Positions 17,395 to 25,996 of a DNA stretch of 64,000 nt are shown in pieces (position 1 is the first letter of the stretch; each line of letters starts with the position of its first letter). The stretch spans positions 1 through 64,000 of the forward strand of contig NZ_BMGM01000010.1 in assembly GCF_014640195.1 (NCBI RefSeq), in the 5' to 3' direction. Source of the DNA: Psychroflexus planctonicus (lineage in GTDB: Bacteria > Bacteroidota > Bacteroidia > Flavobacteriales > Flavobacteriaceae). The notes beneath the pieces were generated by a model that had not been told where the DNA came from, made no database searches, and saw only the letters and a program-made list of their open reading frames with translations. A program made the position numbers and the translations under genes.

Positions 17395-17412
17395 TTGACA
17401 GAATTCTATCAA
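17395..17412. repeat. 18-bp near-perfect palindrome in a gene-free stretch
   Basis: TTGACAGAATTCTATCAA is symmetric except for one position. It lies 40 nt after the smaller inverted motif ATACTCCCGATAC. It may be a remnant of a mobile or repetitive element; no gene within reach is obviously controlled by it. Confidence 0.35.
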
Positions 17413-17537
17413 AATGCACAATGGGTTGAAGCTTTCTAGTTTTATTGAAATAGCATCAGTTGGATTAAAACAGCACTAAACGATTTTTCTTCTAGTTGAA
17501 AAAGCATTGTTAAACATTAAACCTTTAGATTTCTGTT

Positions 17538-18056
17538 TTACAAATATCTTTCTTGGATTATATGTATGTGGTGAAGCTCATGTCCTAATAAAATAAAAGG
17601 AATTGCGCGAACACTAATTGGCCCGCCACTTGCTTTTCCTAAACGTTGAAGCATTTCTGCATTAAAACCTTTATACAAGGCAATATTTGCTTTGCGCAAA
17701 CTTGTAAATTCTTCTACTAATTGAAGTATGGGTTTTTGGTTTGCTTGTGAAGGTGGAACATAGGCATTTTCATCAAAACCGGGTAATTCCGTAGTGTCGT
17801 TTCTAGAAATTCGAAGTGCTCGGTAAGTAAAAATACGTTCTGTATCAATTAGGTGTTGTAAAATTTCTTTGGGCGTCCATTTGCCTTCTGCATAAGCATA
17901 TAAAAGCTTGGTATCTGGAATTTCTTTAAAAAAAGTAGGCGTAGCATCTAAACTGGCTTCAAAACCTTGCATTAAACCTGTAGATGCTTCAACATTTTTC
18001 AGGTAAGTTTCGTAATATGTATCGTATTCCTTAGTAGTAAGGTCAATTTTTTTCAT
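17538..18056 (-). CDS. DinB family protein
   Basis: A 172-residue four-helix-bundle protein of the DinB/YfiT-like superfamily. Candidate metal-binding histidines are in EILQHLIDTER (~86-96) and GHELHHIHIIQERYL at the C-terminus, so a metal-dependent thiol-transferase or hydrolase role is possible; the substrate is unknown. Its ATG overlaps the proline dehydrogenase stop by one base (TAATG), so it is second in that operon. Confidence 0.9.
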   Translation of the reverse strand: MKKIDLTTKEYDTYYETYLKNVEASTGLMQGFEASLDATPTFFKEIPDTKLLYAYAEGKWTPKEILQHLIDTERIFTYRALRISRNDTTELPGFDENAYVPPSQANQKPILQLVEEFTSLRKANIALYKGFNAEMLQRLGKASGGPISVRAIPFILLGHELHHIHIIQERYL

Positions 18057-19249
18057 TATTCAACTCGTTTTACATATTGTCCTTCACGTCTTTGTTTCTC
18101 TTCTTTCAATAAAGCTAGTTCTCTTCCAGCTTCTCCTTGCACAGATGAGTTTTCTTCTGCTCTTCTAATTAAATAAGGAACCACATCACGAATAGGACCA
18201 AATGGAAGTAGTTTTATAGCATTGGAATTTACTCCTGCAATATTGTAACTAATATGGTCACTCATACCATACAACTGCCCAAACCAAACTCGGTCATCAT
18301 CACTTTCAATTTCTTTTTGCCCCATAAGCTGTAATGCCATATAACTACTCACTTCATTATGCGTACCAATAAACATCCAAATGTCATCTAGGTTATCTAA
18401 GCTGTATGTCATAACCGCATTAAAGTTTACATCTGTTGCTTCTTTGTTTTCACAAATAGGTGTGGGATAACCTTTGCGTTTGGCTCTTCTATTTTCTTTT
18501 TCCATATAAGCTCCTCGTACAATTTTGAAACCCAATTTATAATTTTTCTGTTTTGCACGATCATGCATTTCTTTTACATAAGAAAGTCTATCCCATCTAT
18601 AGCATTGTAAGGTATTATAAATAATAACCTGTTCTTTATTGTACTTTTCCATCATGCGCTCGCATAATGTATCTGCTGCATCTTGCATCCAAGATTCTTC
18701 AGCATCAATTAAAAGTTTGGTGTTGTTTTGGTAAGCGGCTTCACAAACGCTTTCAAATCTCTTTTGAATACGCTCCCACTCTTTTTCTTCATTAACCGAA
18801 AGCTGTTTATTGCTTGTTACTTTTTCCCAGATATCAAATCTTCCTAAGCCTGTTGGTTTAGCCACAGCAAAAGGAATTTCTTTTGCATTTGCAGCAAATT
18901 TAATAATGTTAATTTTATTTTTAGCCGCTTTATCAAATTCTGCTTCTGTATCTTTTCCTTCTACAGAATAATCTAAAACGCTATGTACTTTTTTAGTATA
19001 CATTAATTTTACAAGCGGTAAACATTCATTTTGAGACTCACCTCCACAAAATTGAGCAAAGATGGTTTTCCTAATAATCCATTCTACTGGTAAACGAAGT
19101 TTTAAAGATAAATTGGTGAAAAAAGTGAGTAATGGTACTAAAAAAGGAATACTCATTAATCTGAAAATAAATAAAGAACGATTTAAGTCTGAGTCCGACT
19201 TTAATACAAAAGCATCTTTTGTATTATTGAATATTTTAGTATCAATCAT
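18056..19249 (-). CDS. Proline dehydrogenase
   Basis: FAD enzyme that oxidises proline to pyrroline-5-carboxylate at the membrane, feeding electrons to quinone. It is a stand-alone PRODH without a fused P5C dehydrogenase. Signatures are KIVRGAYMEKENRRAK, FIGTHNEVSSY and, near the C-terminus, LPFGPIRDVVPYLIRRAEENSS, the substrate-binding helix with paired arginines. The ATG at 19247-19249 (MIDTKIFNN, 397 residues) is preferred: a frame extension to 19309 would begin upstream of the -7 box at 19268-19275. It is co-transcribed with the DinB gene. Confidence 0.93.
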   Translation of the reverse strand: MIDTKIFNNTKDAFVLKSDSDLNRSLFIFRLMSIPFLVPLLTFFTNLSLKLRLPVEWIIRKTIFAQFCGGESQNECLPLVKLMYTKKVHSVLDYSVEGKDTEAEFDKAAKNKINIIKFAANAKEIPFAVAKPTGLGRFDIWEKVTSNKQLSVNEEKEWERIQKRFESVCEAAYQNNTKLLIDAEESWMQDAADTLCERMMEKYNKEQVIIYNTLQCYRWDRLSYVKEMHDRAKQKNYKLGFKIVRGAYMEKENRRAKRKGYPTPICENKEATDVNFNAVMTYSLDNLDDIWMFIGTHNEVSSYMALQLMGQKEIESDDDRVWFGQLYGMSDHISYNIAGVNSNAIKLLPFGPIRDVVPYLIRRAEENSSVQGEAGRELALLKEEKQRREGQYVKRVE

Positions 19250-19267
19250 GTAAAAAAATTTGCGTTC

Positions 19268-19275
19268 CAAATATA
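19268..19275 (-). promoter_or_regulatory. -7 box of the proline dehydrogenase gene
   Basis: The minus strand reads TATATTTG, 18 nt upstream of the ATG at 19249. It rules out the longer start at 19309 and faces a rightward box for aroB 15 nt away. Confidence 0.6.
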
Positions 19276-19290
19276 TTAATAGAACTAGGA

Positions 19291-19298
19291 TATTTTTG
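19291..19298 (+). promoter_or_regulatory. -7 box of aroB
   Basis: TATTTTTG lies 45 nt before the aroB ATG. No TTG is seen at the -33 distance. It is arranged divergently with the box at 19268-19275. Confidence 0.45.
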
Positions 19299-19343
19299 TT
19301 ATAATTCACCTTATTTTAGCAACATTAACAGAAGCCTTTTTAA

Positions 19344-20414
19344 ATGAAACCACTGCAATTAGAAGAATGCGCTATTTATTTTGAAAATGAATCCTACCAC
19401 GCGGTAAACAAGCATATTGCAAATGCAAATTATTCATCTGTATTTATTTTAACTGATAGTAATGTACATGAATCTTGCTTAACAGAATTTTTGCAAAACC
19501 TTAGTATACAAATCCCATTAGAAGTTATAGAAATTGAAGCTGGAGAAGAAAATAAAAAACTATCGGTATGTAACGAAATTTGGAAAACCTTATCCGATTT
19601 AGGTGCAGATCGAAAAAGTTTAATCATTAATTTAGGCGGTGGCGTAGTTACAGATTTAGGTGGTTTTATTGCAAGTACATTTAGACGCGGTATTGATTTC
19701 ATTCATGTACCAACTTCGCTTTTAGCCATGGTTGATGCTGCTCTAGGCGGCAAAAATGGAATAGATTTAGGCCATTTAAAAAACCAAGTTGGCACTATTG
19801 TTTTGCCAAAAATGGTTTTGGTAATAACCGACTTTCTTAGAACTCTACCACAGGAAGAATACAGAAGCGGACTTGCCGAGATGATTAAACACGGCTTAAT
19901 TTATAGCGAAAGCTATTTTAGCTATTTTGAAAAGCTTCAAAACTATGATGCTGCTTTTTTAGCACAACTTATTCACGATTCTATTAAAATTAAATTGAAT
20001 ATTGTTGAAGCCGATCCTTTTGAAAACAACCTTAGAAAAACACTCAACTTTGGTCACACACTTGGACATGCTATCGAGTCTTACTTTTTAGCAAACGAAA
20101 GCAAAAAAAGACTTTTGCATGGTGAAGCCATTGCCATAGGAATGATTTTAGAGAGTTTTATTTCCTTCAAAATACTTCAATTAAATGAAGAAGAGCTAAA
20201 TAGAATTACTCAAGCCATCATGCCCGTTTACAAAAAAGTACATTTTACGAAACAAGATATTGAAGAAATTATTCAGCTTTTAAAATACGATAAGAAAAAT
20301 ACAGGCTCGCAAATTAATTTTGTATTGTTAAACAAAATTGGAGATTGTGCGCTAGACCAAGAAGTAGATAATGAGTTAATTTATGAAGCCTTTGCGTATT
20401 ATCAAAAATCGTAG
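19344..20414 (+). CDS. aroB: 3-dehydroquinate synthase
   Basis: NAD- and metal-dependent enzyme of the shikimate pathway that turns DAHP into 3-dehydroquinate. The 356 residues match the family. Signatures are INLGGGVVTDLGGFIAS, HVPTSLLAMVDAALGGKNGID, the metal ligand in GLAEMIKHGLI and the histidines of NFGHTLGHAIE. It stands alone between the proline dehydrogenase operon and a convergent TonB receptor gene, whose 3' end it overlaps by 13 bp. Confidence 0.97.
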   Translation: MKPLQLEECAIYFENESYHAVNKHIANANYSSVFILTDSNVHESCLTEFLQNLSIQIPLEVIEIEAGEENKKLSVCNEIWKTLSDLGADRKSLIINLGGGVVTDLGGFIASTFRRGIDFIHVPTSLLAMVDAALGGKNGIDLGHLKNQVGTIVLPKMVLVITDFLRTLPQEEYRSGLAEMIKHGLIYSESYFSYFEKLQNYDAAFLAQLIHDSIKIKLNIVEADPFENNLRKTLNFGHTLGHAIESYFLANESKKRLLHGEAIAIGMILESFISFKILQLNEEELNRITQAIMPVYKKVHFTKQDIEEIIQLLKYDKKNTGSQINFVLLNKIGDCALDQEVDNELIYEAFAYYQKS

Positions 20415-22471
20415 TTAAACTGTGCTCCAAAAAAGTAATTTCTAGGTAATCCCGGATAAAAAAATCGGGCAGGTGAATTACCAAATCCTACTGCATTAGG
20501 CAAAACACTAGCTGCATATTTTTCATTTAGCAGATTGTTTACTCCCGCATTTAATTGAATATCAAAATTTCTACCTATTTGAAAAGTGTAGGCCACTTTC
20601 AAATTAACTAATCGGTAGGATGCAGAACTCAAACTGTTTGCATCATTTAATGGAATTTCGCCTACATAATTCCAATTGGAAAAAACTTGTAAATTTTTCC
20701 AAGCAAAATCTAGACCTACATTAATAATCATATCGGGAACGCCCGTTAAATCATTTCCACTGAAATTGTTTTCTTCATCTACAAAATCATCAAATTCAAA
20801 GAAATTAAAGCTACCCGAAAAATAAGGTTGCCAAAGTGTTTTACCTTTATTTATGTTTCCTTTTATCAAACTTTCAATTCCGTTGTGTATGGTTTTCCCC
20901 GCATTAATTCCAATAAATTGATCTTCGGCTGTTCGGCGAGCTACCAATAAATTATTTACATGTAAGCTATATAAATTCACTTCTGTATACAAGGCATTAT
21001 TAAAGAAATTCAATTTGCTGCCTACCTCGTAATTCCATGCTTTTTCTGGTAATAAATCTGTGTTTAAAATTCCGCTAGGCGTTAAACTTTCTGCGACTGT
21101 TGGAACAGCAAAACCTCGGCTGATGTTAGCATACAAATATTTGTTTCTACCTACTTCGTAATTTATTCCAAGCCTTGGATTTAAGGCTGTTTCGTAACGG
21201 TGCTTACTACTTTGATCTATTCCATCATTTAAAAAACGATCTTCTATTTGAAAGGAAGTAGAATTTAAACTTATACCAGTTTCTAAATTGATTTTTGGAG
21301 TGAGTTCGTAACTCAATTCAGCAAAATAATTTTGGTAAAACCGTACTTGATCTATATTGAAAAACAAATCGCCTTGTACACTGCCTTGGTTTGGAAATTC
21401 CTGATACAAATTATCGTAATTGGTAGTAGCATGCCATTCATACATTAATTCTGTTCCAAAATTGAAGCTGGCATTTCTGTTGAATAATTTGGTCTGTAAT
21501 TCAAAATTAGAACGCAAACCTAAACCCGTAGTGTTTTCATCTAAAATATCAAAGGGTCGTGGTTCGTAAGCATTTTTAAAATTGGTAAATACACTGGTTT
21601 TATTTTTTAAATTATCTGTGATTTTCTGATTTAAGGTAACACCAAATAAACCTCGCGTATACGACTCAAATCCTTGAGCAGCATTCCAATTAGAAGCTGC
21701 ATTACTCGGATTATTTTCTAAATCTTCTTGTGTTATAGAACTGGGTATAAATGCTTTTAAATCGGTTAGCACACTAAGAAAATCAAAACTTGTATTTTCG
21801 TTAGCATATAATTCACTAATTATATTTAAAGATTCTCTTTGGTAATTGCTGTTTTCTCTAAAACCATCTTGTTGTAAATTGTGATAACTTACTAGTATTT
21901 GTTTGTTATCAGACTTATGTCCTGCTAGAATACTATGTTTTTGGAGCCCATAACTTCCAAACAAATTCGTGTATTTAGAAAAGTTTTTATCAATTGAAAT
22001 CTCTTTGGCACTTAATTGTATTACTCCACCAATATCAGCGCCAAATTGCGTGTTGTTAGGTCCTTTTGTAATTTCAATTTGTTCAAGAATTTCAATATCC
22101 AAATCATCTAAAGTGGTTTCTCCGTTTGCACTTGTTAGCGGTATGTTATCTAAATAAGCTTTAAGCCGATTGGTAGAAAATTGTGAGCGCGCACCAATAC
22201 CGCGGATTGTAATTCTGTTGGTATTTAATGCACCTTGTTGCATAAACACACCAGGAACACGATTTAAAACAGGAGTAATAATACTTGGATCTATTCTGGA
22301 TATTTCCTGTTTACTTACTAAATGTATAGGTTTGGAATTGTTCTGGATTTGTTTTTGTCGGGTACTGGATTTTACAACTACTTCTTCAATTTGAGTAGTA
22401 TCTTGTTGAATTTGAGAAAAAGAAAATATTGTAAATAAAAAAGTAATTACCAAGCTTATACCCTTTCTCAT
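20402..22471 (-). CDS. TonB-dependent outer membrane receptor
   Basis: A 689-residue outer membrane beta-barrel for energy-driven uptake, probably of an iron chelate or similar. After a signal peptide (~1-20, MRKGISLVITFLFTIFSFSQ) come a TonB-box-like IEEVVV, the plug domain (PGVFMQQGALNTNRITIRGIG, LDNIPLT, EQIEITKGPNNTQFGADIGG at ~60-150) and a long barrel ending in an aromatic residue (FNYDF). There is no carboxypeptidase-like or SusC-type N-terminal extension, so it is a classical ligand receptor, not a glycan SusC. I chose the ATG at 22471 because a start at 22513 would lie upstream of the -7 box (22483-22490). The ligand is unknown. Confidence 0.93.
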   Translation of the reverse strand: MRKGISLVITFLFTIFSFSQIQQDTTQIEEVVVKSSTRQKQIQNNSKPIHLVSKQEISRIDPSIITPVLNRVPGVFMQQGALNTNRITIRGIGARSQFSTNRLKAYLDNIPLTSANGETTLDDLDIEILEQIEITKGPNNTQFGADIGGVIQLSAKEISIDKNFSKYTNLFGSYGLQKHSILAGHKSDNKQILVSYHNLQQDGFRENSNYQRESLNIISELYANENTSFDFLSVLTDLKAFIPSSITQEDLENNPSNAASNWNAAQGFESYTRGLFGVTLNQKITDNLKNKTSVFTNFKNAYEPRPFDILDENTTGLGLRSNFELQTKLFNRNASFNFGTELMYEWHATTNYDNLYQEFPNQGSVQGDLFFNIDQVRFYQNYFAELSYELTPKINLETGISLNSTSFQIEDRFLNDGIDQSSKHRYETALNPRLGINYEVGRNKYLYANISRGFAVPTVAESLTPSGILNTDLLPEKAWNYEVGSKLNFFNNALYTEVNLYSLHVNNLLVARRTAEDQFIGINAGKTIHNGIESLIKGNINKGKTLWQPYFSGSFNFFEFDDFVDEENNFSGNDLTGVPDMIINVGLDFAWKNLQVFSNWNYVGEIPLNDANSLSSASYRLVNLKVAYTFQIGRNFDIQLNAGVNNLLNEKYAASVLPNAVGFGNSPARFFYPGLPRNYFFGAQFNYDF

Positions 22472-22482
22472 CTTTTTTTCGC

Positions 22483-22490
22483 CAAAAGTA
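22483..22490 (-). promoter_or_regulatory. -7 box of the TonB receptor gene
   Basis: The minus strand reads TACTTTTG, only 11 nt from the ATG at 22471, so the mRNA leader would be a few bases. It supports the shorter start. Confidence 0.5.
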
Positions 22491-22524
22491 ATTTGTTCAA
22501 AATAACTTCGCATTAAAAAAGTGA

Positions 22525-22554
22525 TAAAAAAAGCCCGATGTTTCCATCGAGCTT
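22525..22554 (-). terminator. Terminator downstream of the 22742-23626 gene
   Basis: On the minus strand AAGCTCGATG-GAAA-CATCGGGCTT (one mismatch in the stem) is followed by a long T-run. It lies about 190 nt past the stop codon and just upstream of the TonB receptor promoter. Confidence 0.75.
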
Positions 22555-22563
22555 ATGTGTATT

Positions 22564-22713
22564 TTAATTAGTGTTATACTTATTTAACCATAAAATGGCG
22601 TTATTAAACTCATTCATTTTCCCTTATATTTTCTTGTTCATCATTTCTCCCGAAGCTTCAGGACTATGCAAATAATTCACAGCGTCATATAAGAAAAAAG
22701 CAATTTCGTTTTC
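22564..22713 (-). pseudogene. Possible decayed coding fragment
   Basis: In one minus-strand frame 50 codons read like protein (AFFLYDAVNYLHSPEASGE... FNNAILWLNKYNTN) with one internal TAA at codon 30 and no good start. It may be a gene remnant between the T9SS gene and its terminator, or chance. I do not recognise a family. Confidence 0.25.
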
Positions 22714-22741
22714 TTAAGGACATTGTATAATCAAATTGGTA

Positions 22742-23626
22742 TTATTTTTTCAATATATTATGATTGTAATTTCCCGCACTTGTTTGTAGAGTTAAAATAT
22801 ATTGTCCTGCAGCTAAATCTGAAGCATTCATTTTTCCATCTACAAAATTGGCTTCTAATTGTTTCCCATTCATGTCTGTAATTCTAGCTTGTTCAAGAAT
22901 TAAACCTGCGGGTAATTCTAGATTAATTACATCTGAAACAGGATTCGGGAAAACTTCAATTTTTTCTAACTCAGCTTGATTAATTGAAAGAGTTTCTTGC
23001 CCAATTACATTCATCAAATAGTGTTGTCCTCCACCAATACCTGCCGAATCCATGTAATCATCTACACCACAGTTTGAAGCTTTTATATAGCAAGGTTGAG
23101 TTTGTCCATCTGAATTAACTCCCATGAAAAATTCTTCGTCTGTTTCTGTCCCGCTGTTGGGCACAAAAACTTCCATTACTAAAATCTCACCTGCGGGAAC
23201 TACAGCGTCAATAGGAACAAAAAGCACCGTTTCGTCAGCTTGAGAAATAATAAAAACATCTTCACTAGCAATTAAATCAAGCGTTAAGTCCTCACTCGTT
23301 AAATCCGTAGTGTTGGCTGTATATAAGCTAACTGTAATGGTTGTATTTCTTCCTGTACCTTGACCAATTTCAACAGAAGAAATAGTAAAGTCCGATTCTA
23401 TATCGTGGTCCGTTTCCAAATCAAAAGCTCTAGCAAAGTAATTATCAAAATACATTCCTAGAAATAAATCTTCATCTTCATTAACTTGATCTGGCCCAAC
23501 TGTACATGCAACAGCAGAAGTGGTTACATTGTTAGGATCATTATTTTGGGTTATGGTTATGTCCTGAGCAGAAACAAAAAAGCCAAAAAATAAAAATAAA
23601 ATAAGTGTAATTTTTTTCATGTTCAT
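22742..23626 (-). CDS. Small T9SS type A secreted protein
   Basis: A 294-residue exported protein. I chose the ATG at 23624-23626 (23620 is equally possible); a longer frame to 23689 would overlap the divergent peptidase gene and pass its own -7 box. It has a signal peptide (ITLILFLFFGFFVSAQ), an acidic beta-rich domain of ~190 residues with a few cysteines (VACTVG, QPCYIKASNCG), and a C-terminal type A sorting domain (IEVFPNPVSDVINLELP... HNILKK). It lacks the shared module of the large T9SS genes here. Function unknown. Confidence 0.87.
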   Translation of the reverse strand: MNMKKITLILFLFFGFFVSAQDITITQNNDPNNVTTSAVACTVGPDQVNEDEDLFLGMYFDNYFARAFDLETDHDIESDFTISSVEIGQGTGRNTTITVSLYTANTTDLTSEDLTLDLIASEDVFIISQADETVLFVPIDAVVPAGEILVMEVFVPNSGTETDEEFFMGVNSDGQTQPCYIKASNCGVDDYMDSAGIGGGQHYLMNVIGQETLSINQAELEKIEVFPNPVSDVINLELPAGLILEQARITDMNGKQLEANFVDGKMNASDLAAGQYILTLQTSAGNYNHNILKK

Positions 23627-23647
23627 GGTTTTAGTAATATTACCAAA

Positions 23648-23655
23648 CAAATCTA
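23648..23655 (-). promoter_or_regulatory. -7 box of the small T9SS gene
   Basis: The minus strand reads TAGATTTG, 21 nt upstream of the ATG at 23626 and inside the longer possible reading frame. It therefore favours the shorter start. Confidence 0.5.
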
Positions 23656-23674
23656 CAAATATTTTTAATCGAAA

Positions 23675-25399
23675 ATGAAAATGTATCATAAAATATTGAT
23701 TCTGTTAGTAGTATCATCTCTACATTCCTGCAAAAACAAATCTGAATTTACCTTCCCAATAGCTTTTGAAGCATCTTCTGGTAAACAGACATCTAACTAT
23801 GCAGAAGTGCTTCAATTTTACAGTGAAGCTTCAGCTTTCGCTGATGCTGTTTCGTTAAAAAAAATTAAAAATACAGATAGCGGTGAAGAATTACAACTGG
23901 TTAGCATTAAACCAGAAAAACCTATAAAAAATCCCTTAAAAATCTTAATTTTAAATGGAATCCATCCAGGGGAATCAGACGGCATTGATGCTAGCATGTT
24001 GCTTGTAAAAAAAATAATCAACAAAGAATTTAAACTACCAAACGAAATAGAATTAAACATTGTACCCATCTATAATATTGGTGGAGCATTAAACAGAAAT
24101 AAATTTACAAGAGCCAATCAAAATGGTCCAGAAGAATATGGTTTTAGAGGCAATGCACTGAACTACGATTTAAATCGGGATTTTATAAAGTCAGATTCCA
24201 AAAACAGCAAGGCTTTTTATCAGATATTTCATACAGTAAATCCAGATGTATTTATAGACACACACGTAAGCAACGGAGCAGATTACCAATATATTCTCAC
24301 ACATTTGTTTACACAGTCTCAACAACTAGGTGGCAACTTGGGAGCTTATATCAGTACCGATTTTATTCCAAAATTAGAAGATAACTTACAAAGCAAAAAC
24401 CTAAGTATTACACCTTATGTAAATGTATTTAACCAGACTCCCAAAAAGGGTTTCACTCAATTTCTAGACACACCTAGGTATTCTACAGGTTACACTAGTT
24501 TGTGGAATTCGCTTGGTTTAATGATAGAAACGCATATGCTAAAACCATATCCAAAAAGAGTAAATGCAACTTTAGAAATGTTGGAAAGTGTAATTGAATT
24601 AAGTTCAGCCGAAGCAGAGGAAATTCAATTGAAAAGAGCTCAAAATTTTGAAAAATACCTAAATGCAAAAAATTACAATTTCAATTTTAAGGTAGATACT
24701 ACAAAACATGAAACATTCTCATTTTTAGCTTATGAAGCAACTCAAGAAATTAGTGAAGTAACAGGAAAAAACAGACTCAAATACCAAACAGACAAACCCA
24801 TCACCTATCCAGTAAAATACTATAATTATTTTAGTCCTGCTGCTTCGGTAGAAATTCCTAAAGCTTATGTAATTCCAAAAGCCTATCATAATATCATCGA
24901 ATTATTTAAATTGAATAACATAAAAATGAACACTTTTCAAAAAGACAGTATTCTTGCTGCTGAAGTGTATTATATAGACCAATTTGAAACCAGAACAAAT
25001 CCTTATGAAGGTCATTATCTACATTATAATACCGATGTTAAAAATAAACTTGAAAAAATTGAAGTAAAATCAGGAGATGTTTTGGTAAATACTAATCAGC
25101 CAGGCATCCGGTATTTACTTGAAACCTTAGAGCCAAAAGCGGTAGATTCCTTTTTTAATTGGAATTTCTTTGATGCTATTTTGCAACAAAAAGAAGGTTT
25201 TTCGCCATATGTATTTGAAGATGAAGCTGCGAAAATTTTAAATGAAAATCCTAAATTGAAAACTGAATTTGAAGCGCTAAAGAAAAACGATAGTCTTTTT
25301 GGTAATAATGCCTACGCCCAATTAAATTGGATTTATAAGCATTCCAAATTTTACGAAAAAGCACACAATCGCTATCCTATATATCGGATTCTGGAATAG
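23675..25399 (+). CDS. M14 family zinc carboxypeptidase-like lipoprotein
   Basis: A 574-residue peptidase of the M14 type. It starts with a lipoprotein signal peptide (LVVSSLHSC, lipid Cys19). The zinc ligands appear as HPGES (His97, Glu100) and the histidine of FIDTHVSNGADY; LNYDLNRDF resembles the substrate-binding Asn-Arg pair; and MIETHM carries the likely general-base glutamate. The C-terminal ~300 residues are not recognised. It is expected to cleave peptides in the periplasm or at the cell surface. It is divergent from the small T9SS gene, and its 3' end overlaps the NUDIX gene by 23 bp. Confidence 0.88.
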   Translation: MKMYHKILILLVVSSLHSCKNKSEFTFPIAFEASSGKQTSNYAEVLQFYSEASAFADAVSLKKIKNTDSGEELQLVSIKPEKPIKNPLKILILNGIHPGESDGIDASMLLVKKIINKEFKLPNEIELNIVPIYNIGGALNRNKFTRANQNGPEEYGFRGNALNYDLNRDFIKSDSKNSKAFYQIFHTVNPDVFIDTHVSNGADYQYILTHLFTQSQQLGGNLGAYISTDFIPKLEDNLQSKNLSITPYVNVFNQTPKKGFTQFLDTPRYSTGYTSLWNSLGLMIETHMLKPYPKRVNATLEMLESVIELSSAEAEEIQLKRAQNFEKYLNAKNYNFNFKVDTTKHETFSFLAYEATQEISEVTGKNRLKYQTDKPITYPVKYYNYFSPAASVEIPKAYVIPKAYHNIIELFKLNNIKMNTFQKDSILAAEVYYIDQFETRTNPYEGHYLHYNTDVKNKLEKIEVKSGDVLVNTNQPGIRYLLETLEPKAVDSFFNWNFFDAILQQKEGFSPYVFEDEAAKILNENPKLKTEFEALKKNDSLFGNNAYAQLNWIYKHSKFYEKAHNRYPIYRILE

Positions 25400-25988
25400 T
25401 TTGGTCTATAAATAGTTCTCTAATATTGGCATAGGATTTTTGTAAAGCTTTGTCTGTTTTTTCAGCATTTTTCCACTTTACTTTGGTAATTCCTTCTTCT
25501 TTTTGTGGCACTAATTCTCCTTTAAAAGAAGTTTTCATTTTATACCAATAGGTTTCTTTAAGCCTGTACTTCCCTTTTCTTTTCATGATATGGTAAGTTA
25601 CTTGCAAAAACTGATCTATTTCAAGATTTTTCACCTTTGTTTCTTCTTCAACTTCTCTAATTGCAGCTGCTTCAATTTTCTCAAAACGCTTTTTACCGCC
25701 TTTGGGTAAATCCCACTTTCCATTTCGGTAGATAAAAAGGGCTTCCCCTTTATCATTATATACCAAACCACCAGCTGCTGTAATTACTTTTAACTTACGC
25801 CTTAAGTGTTTAATAAGTTTCTTTTCGTTTTTATGATATAAGTTTACATATAAAACTGCTCCTTGTTTAATTTGTCTAATTAACCACTTTAGGTTTGTCT
25901 TTTTAATTGGAAAATTAGTGTACTTTTCTCCATAATTTGACTTTGTAGACAAAATAATTGGAAGGTCATTAAGAAAAACTTTATACAT
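25377..25988 (-). CDS. NUDIX hydrolase
   Basis: A 203-residue protein whose C-terminal two thirds form a NUDIX domain. The full Nudix box GGKKRFEKIEAAAIREVEEE (GX5EX7REUXEE) is at ~98-117, so it should hydrolyse a nucleoside diphosphate linked to another group; the substrate is unknown. The ~65-residue N-terminal part, rich in Lys and aromatic residues, is typical of flavobacterial relatives. Its ATG (25986-25988) lies inside the -7 box of divergent pyrE, so the two genes cannot be transcribed freely at the same time. Confidence 0.93.
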   Translation of the reverse strand: MYKVFLNDLPIILSTKSNYGEKYTNFPIKKTNLKWLIRQIKQGAVLYVNLYHKNEKKLIKHLRRKLKVITAAGGLVYNDKGEALFIYRNGKWDLPKGGKKRFEKIEAAAIREVEEETKVKNLEIDQFLQVTYHIMKRKGKYRLKETYWYKMKTSFKGELVPQKEEGITKVKWKNAEKTDKALQKSYANIRELFIDQTIPESDI

Positions 25989-25991
25989 TTG
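25958..25991 (+). promoter_or_regulatory. pyrE promoter overlapping the NUDIX start codon
   Basis: TTG (25958-25960), 23 nt, TACATTTG (25984-25991). The expected transcription start falls on or within a base or two of the pyrE ATG (25997), predicting a leaderless mRNA. The box contains the start codon of the opposite gene. Confidence 0.65.
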
Positions 25992-25996
25992 CAGTT

